Shown: positions 5,785 through 7,011 of the stretch, piece after piece
How the letters are laid out: each line of letters starts with the position of its first letter
Position numbering within the stretch: the first letter of the stretch is position 1
DNA from: an uncultured Fidelibacterota bacterium
GTDB lineage: Bacteria > Fidelibacterota > Fidelibacteria > Fidelibacterales > Fidelibacteraceae
Assembly (NCBI GenBank): GCA_937862595.1
Contig: CALMFL010000099.1
Span: 1-7,011, forward strand
Direction: 5' to 3'
DNA length: 7,011 nt
Notes under the pieces: generated by a model
What the model saw: the letters and a program-made list of their open reading frames with translations, nothing else
Databases searched by the model: none
Told to the model about the DNA's origin: nothing
Program-made: the position numbers and the translations under genes

Positions 5785-5905
5785 GTGACGGGCGGCACCT
5801 CTTCCGCCGATCCGCCGTCGGAAAGGGCGGAGAGCACAAAACAAGTGCTGCGGCGCCGACGGCAGGCCGTTTTCCGCCGCGGCGGTCCCGCACCGTTCCG
5901 GAGCT
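5785..5905. other. GC-rich, hairpin-prone part of the nagB/pepD gap
   Basis: Between two AT-rich promoter regions lies about 120 bases rich in CCG/CGG, including the palindrome CGGCGCCG and a hairpin AGCAC (5833-5837) with GTGCT (5845-5849) around seven mostly A bases. Both strands can be read through in short frames, but none has a ribosome binding site or a recognisable product. It may be long untranslated leader or regulatory DNA. I see no known RNA family. Confidence 0.3.
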
Positions 5906-5923
5906 TAATTTATTTTTTTCCAA

Positions 5924-5955
5924 TTGTAATACTCCCGCGCTTATTATATCTTTTG
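5924..5955 (+). promoter_or_regulatory. Candidate promoter of the pepD-like gene
   Basis: TTG (5924-5926) is followed after 20 bases by TATCTTTT (5947-5954) and then G, one base off the Bacteroidota TAnnTTTG spacing. It lies 23 bases before the start codon. The upstream TTATTATAT block (5941-5949) is shared with the NlpC/P60 promoter region. Confidence 0.4.
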
Positions 5956-5977
5956 ACAATGAAAATCAGGTGTATCC

Positions 5978-7011
5978 ATGGATCAGATCACGATCAAAAT
6001 TCTCGACATTTTTAAGCAGATTTCACAGGTTCCGCGGCAGTCCAAGCACGAAGAGCGGATCTCCGCCTGGCTGACGGCATGGGCCGAAGAACGCGGCATC
6101 GAGACCGTGACCGACGAGGTCCTGAACGTTCTGATGCGCGTGCCGGCGACGCCCGGATACGAGGACCGTCCCGTCGTCGTCCTGCAGGGCCACATGGACA
6201 TGGTCTGCGAAAAGACCCAGGACTCGGACCACGATTTCCAAAAGGACCCCATCGCCTTCGTCTATGACGGCGACTGGCTGAAAGCCGACCGGACGACGCT
6301 GGGCGCCGACAACGGGATCGCCCTTGCGTACGCGCTTGCCGTCGTCGAACTGGGGATCCCGCATCCCCCGCTGGAACTGCTGTTCACGGTGGATGAAGAG
6401 ACCGGGCTGACCGGGGCGACCTCGCTGAAGCCCGGCACCCTGAAGGGAAAGATACTTCTGAACATCGATTCGGAAGACGAGGGCGTTTTTACGATCGGCT
6501 GCTGCGGGGGCGTGGACACCAAAACATGGTTCCCGCTGGAATATACACCCGTCGAAGCGGAACATCTCTTCTTCAAGCTTAGCGTCGGCGGCGCCATGGG
6601 CGGCCACAGCGGCGGCGATATCGTCCGGCACCGCGCGAACGCCAACAAGCTGCTGGTGCGCACCCTGTGGGAAATGGCCGGCACCTTCCCGCTCAGGATC
6701 CTTTCCCTGCACGGCGGCACCGCGCACAACGCGATCCCCCGCGACGCCGAGGCGCTGATCGCCCTTCCCGCGGAAGCGGAAGAAAAAGCGGGGACCGTCC
6801 TTAAAACCATGATCTCGACCTTTCGGAACGAATACAAAGGATTTGAAAAAGCGCTGTCCGGGAAACTGGAAAAAGCGCCCGCGGCGGCCAGGGCCATTGC
6901 GCCCGCGCTCGCCGAACGCATTCTGCGCTTTATGATCGCCTATCCCAACGGCATCGAGGAGCTGGACCCCTCCGTCTATCAGGGCGGACCGCTGCTGGCC
7001 GAAACGTCCAA
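5978..7011 (+). CDS. pepD: Aminoacyl-histidine dipeptidase (PepD-like, M20 family), 3' end beyond window
   Basis: This is a cytoplasmic di-zinc dipeptidase that hydrolyses Xaa-His and other dipeptides. The window holds 344 codons plus two bases; E. coli PepD has 485 residues as I recall it, so the last quarter or so is missing. Metal and catalytic residues seen are His72 (QGHMDM, with Asp74), Asp111 (LGADNG), the Glu140-Glu141 pair (DEETG) and Asp164 (NIDSEDEG). The final metal-ligand His near the C-terminus lies outside the window. The inserted lid domain begins near residue 190, with the characteristic GGHSGG at about 208-213 and GGTAHNAIPR at about 247-255. The frame is open throughout. 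The ATG at 5978 follows AGG (5968-5970) at seven bases and gives the family N-terminus (ILDIFKQISQVPRQS). It has its own promoter region and is divergent from nagB. Confidence 0.93.
   Translation, partial: MDQITIKILDIFKQISQVPRQSKHEERISAWLTAWAEERGIETVTDEVLNVLMRVPATPGYEDRPVVVLQGHMDMVCEKTQDSDHDFQKDPIAFVYDGDWLKADRTTLGADNGIALAYALAVVELGIPHPPLELLFTVDEETGLTGATSLKPGTLKGKILLNIDSEDEGVFTIGCCGGVDTKTWFPLEYTPVEAEHLFFKLSVGGAMGGHSGGDIVRHRANANKLLVRTLWEMAGTFPLRILSLHGGTAHNAIPRDAEALIALPAEAEEKAGTVLKTMISTFRNEYKGFEKALSGKLEKAPAAARAIAPALAERILRFMIAYPNGIEELDPSVYQGGPLLAETS

Noticed and set aside
5268..6074. Plus-strand frame running from nagB antisense into the start of pepD
   Set aside because: It overlaps two solid genes and their promoters, and the translation resembles no known protein.
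6023..6727. Minus-strand frames opposite the pepD-like gene
   Set aside because: Antisense shadows of a well-supported M20 peptidase; no ribosome binding site or domain.
1..7011. CRISPR array, tRNA/rRNA, transposon, prophage or defence island
   Set aside because: I saw no regularly spaced repeats, no cloverleaf or rRNA sequence, no transposase or integrase, and no terminal inverted repeats; the genes are ordinary chromosomal ones.

Overview
The window looks like ordinary chromosomal DNA from a Gram-negative member of the Bacteroidota, or a close relative in the FCB group. Four things point that way: a DUF3467 protein of the Bacteroidota type, an outer-membrane receptor with a carboxypeptidase-regulatory-like domain, a plug and an OMP_b-brl-type barrel, a YkfC-like SH3/NlpC-P60 lipoprotein, and promoter-like sequences resembling the Bacteroidota TTTG / TAnnTTTG pattern. 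Coding regions are fairly GC-rich and the gaps between genes are AT-rich near the starts. I cannot name a genus from sequence alone.

Layout. At the left (1-788) a two-gene minus-strand unit encodes a small zinc-ribbon protein with a very acidic C-terminal region and, overlapping its 3' end, a DUF3467 protein. It closes with an intrinsic terminator at 21-46. A 264-bp divergent gap follows. A plus-strand gene (1053-2243) then encodes a lipoprotein with a BON-like N-terminal segment, two SH3 domains and an NlpC/P60 peptidase domain. It meets a minus-strand gene at a shared bidirectional terminator (2262-2287). That minus-strand gene (4820-2319) encodes a TonB-dependent-receptor-like outer-membrane protein whose frame is cut by a single in-frame TAG at 4370-4368, in the plug domain. 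Upstream on the same strand, 75 bp away, is nagB (5696-4896), glucosamine-6-phosphate deaminase. After a second divergent gap of 281 bp, a plus-strand pepD-like aminoacyl-histidine dipeptidase gene starts at 5978 and runs off the right edge.

How the genes may work together. The NlpC/P60 lipoprotein (muropeptide cleavage), NagB (amino-sugar catabolism) and the PepD-like enzyme (dipeptide hydrolysis) would fit salvage of cell-wall or external peptides and amino sugars. They are separate transcription units, so this is only a loose theme.

I did not find a convincing undescribed system. The points most worth a second look are the single amber codon in an otherwise intact receptor, the acidic zinc-ribbon/DUF3467 pair with its oppositely charged overlap, and a recurring GCAC-N6/7-GTGC dyad in the two divergent gaps, one copy of which abuts the predicted nagB -7 element.
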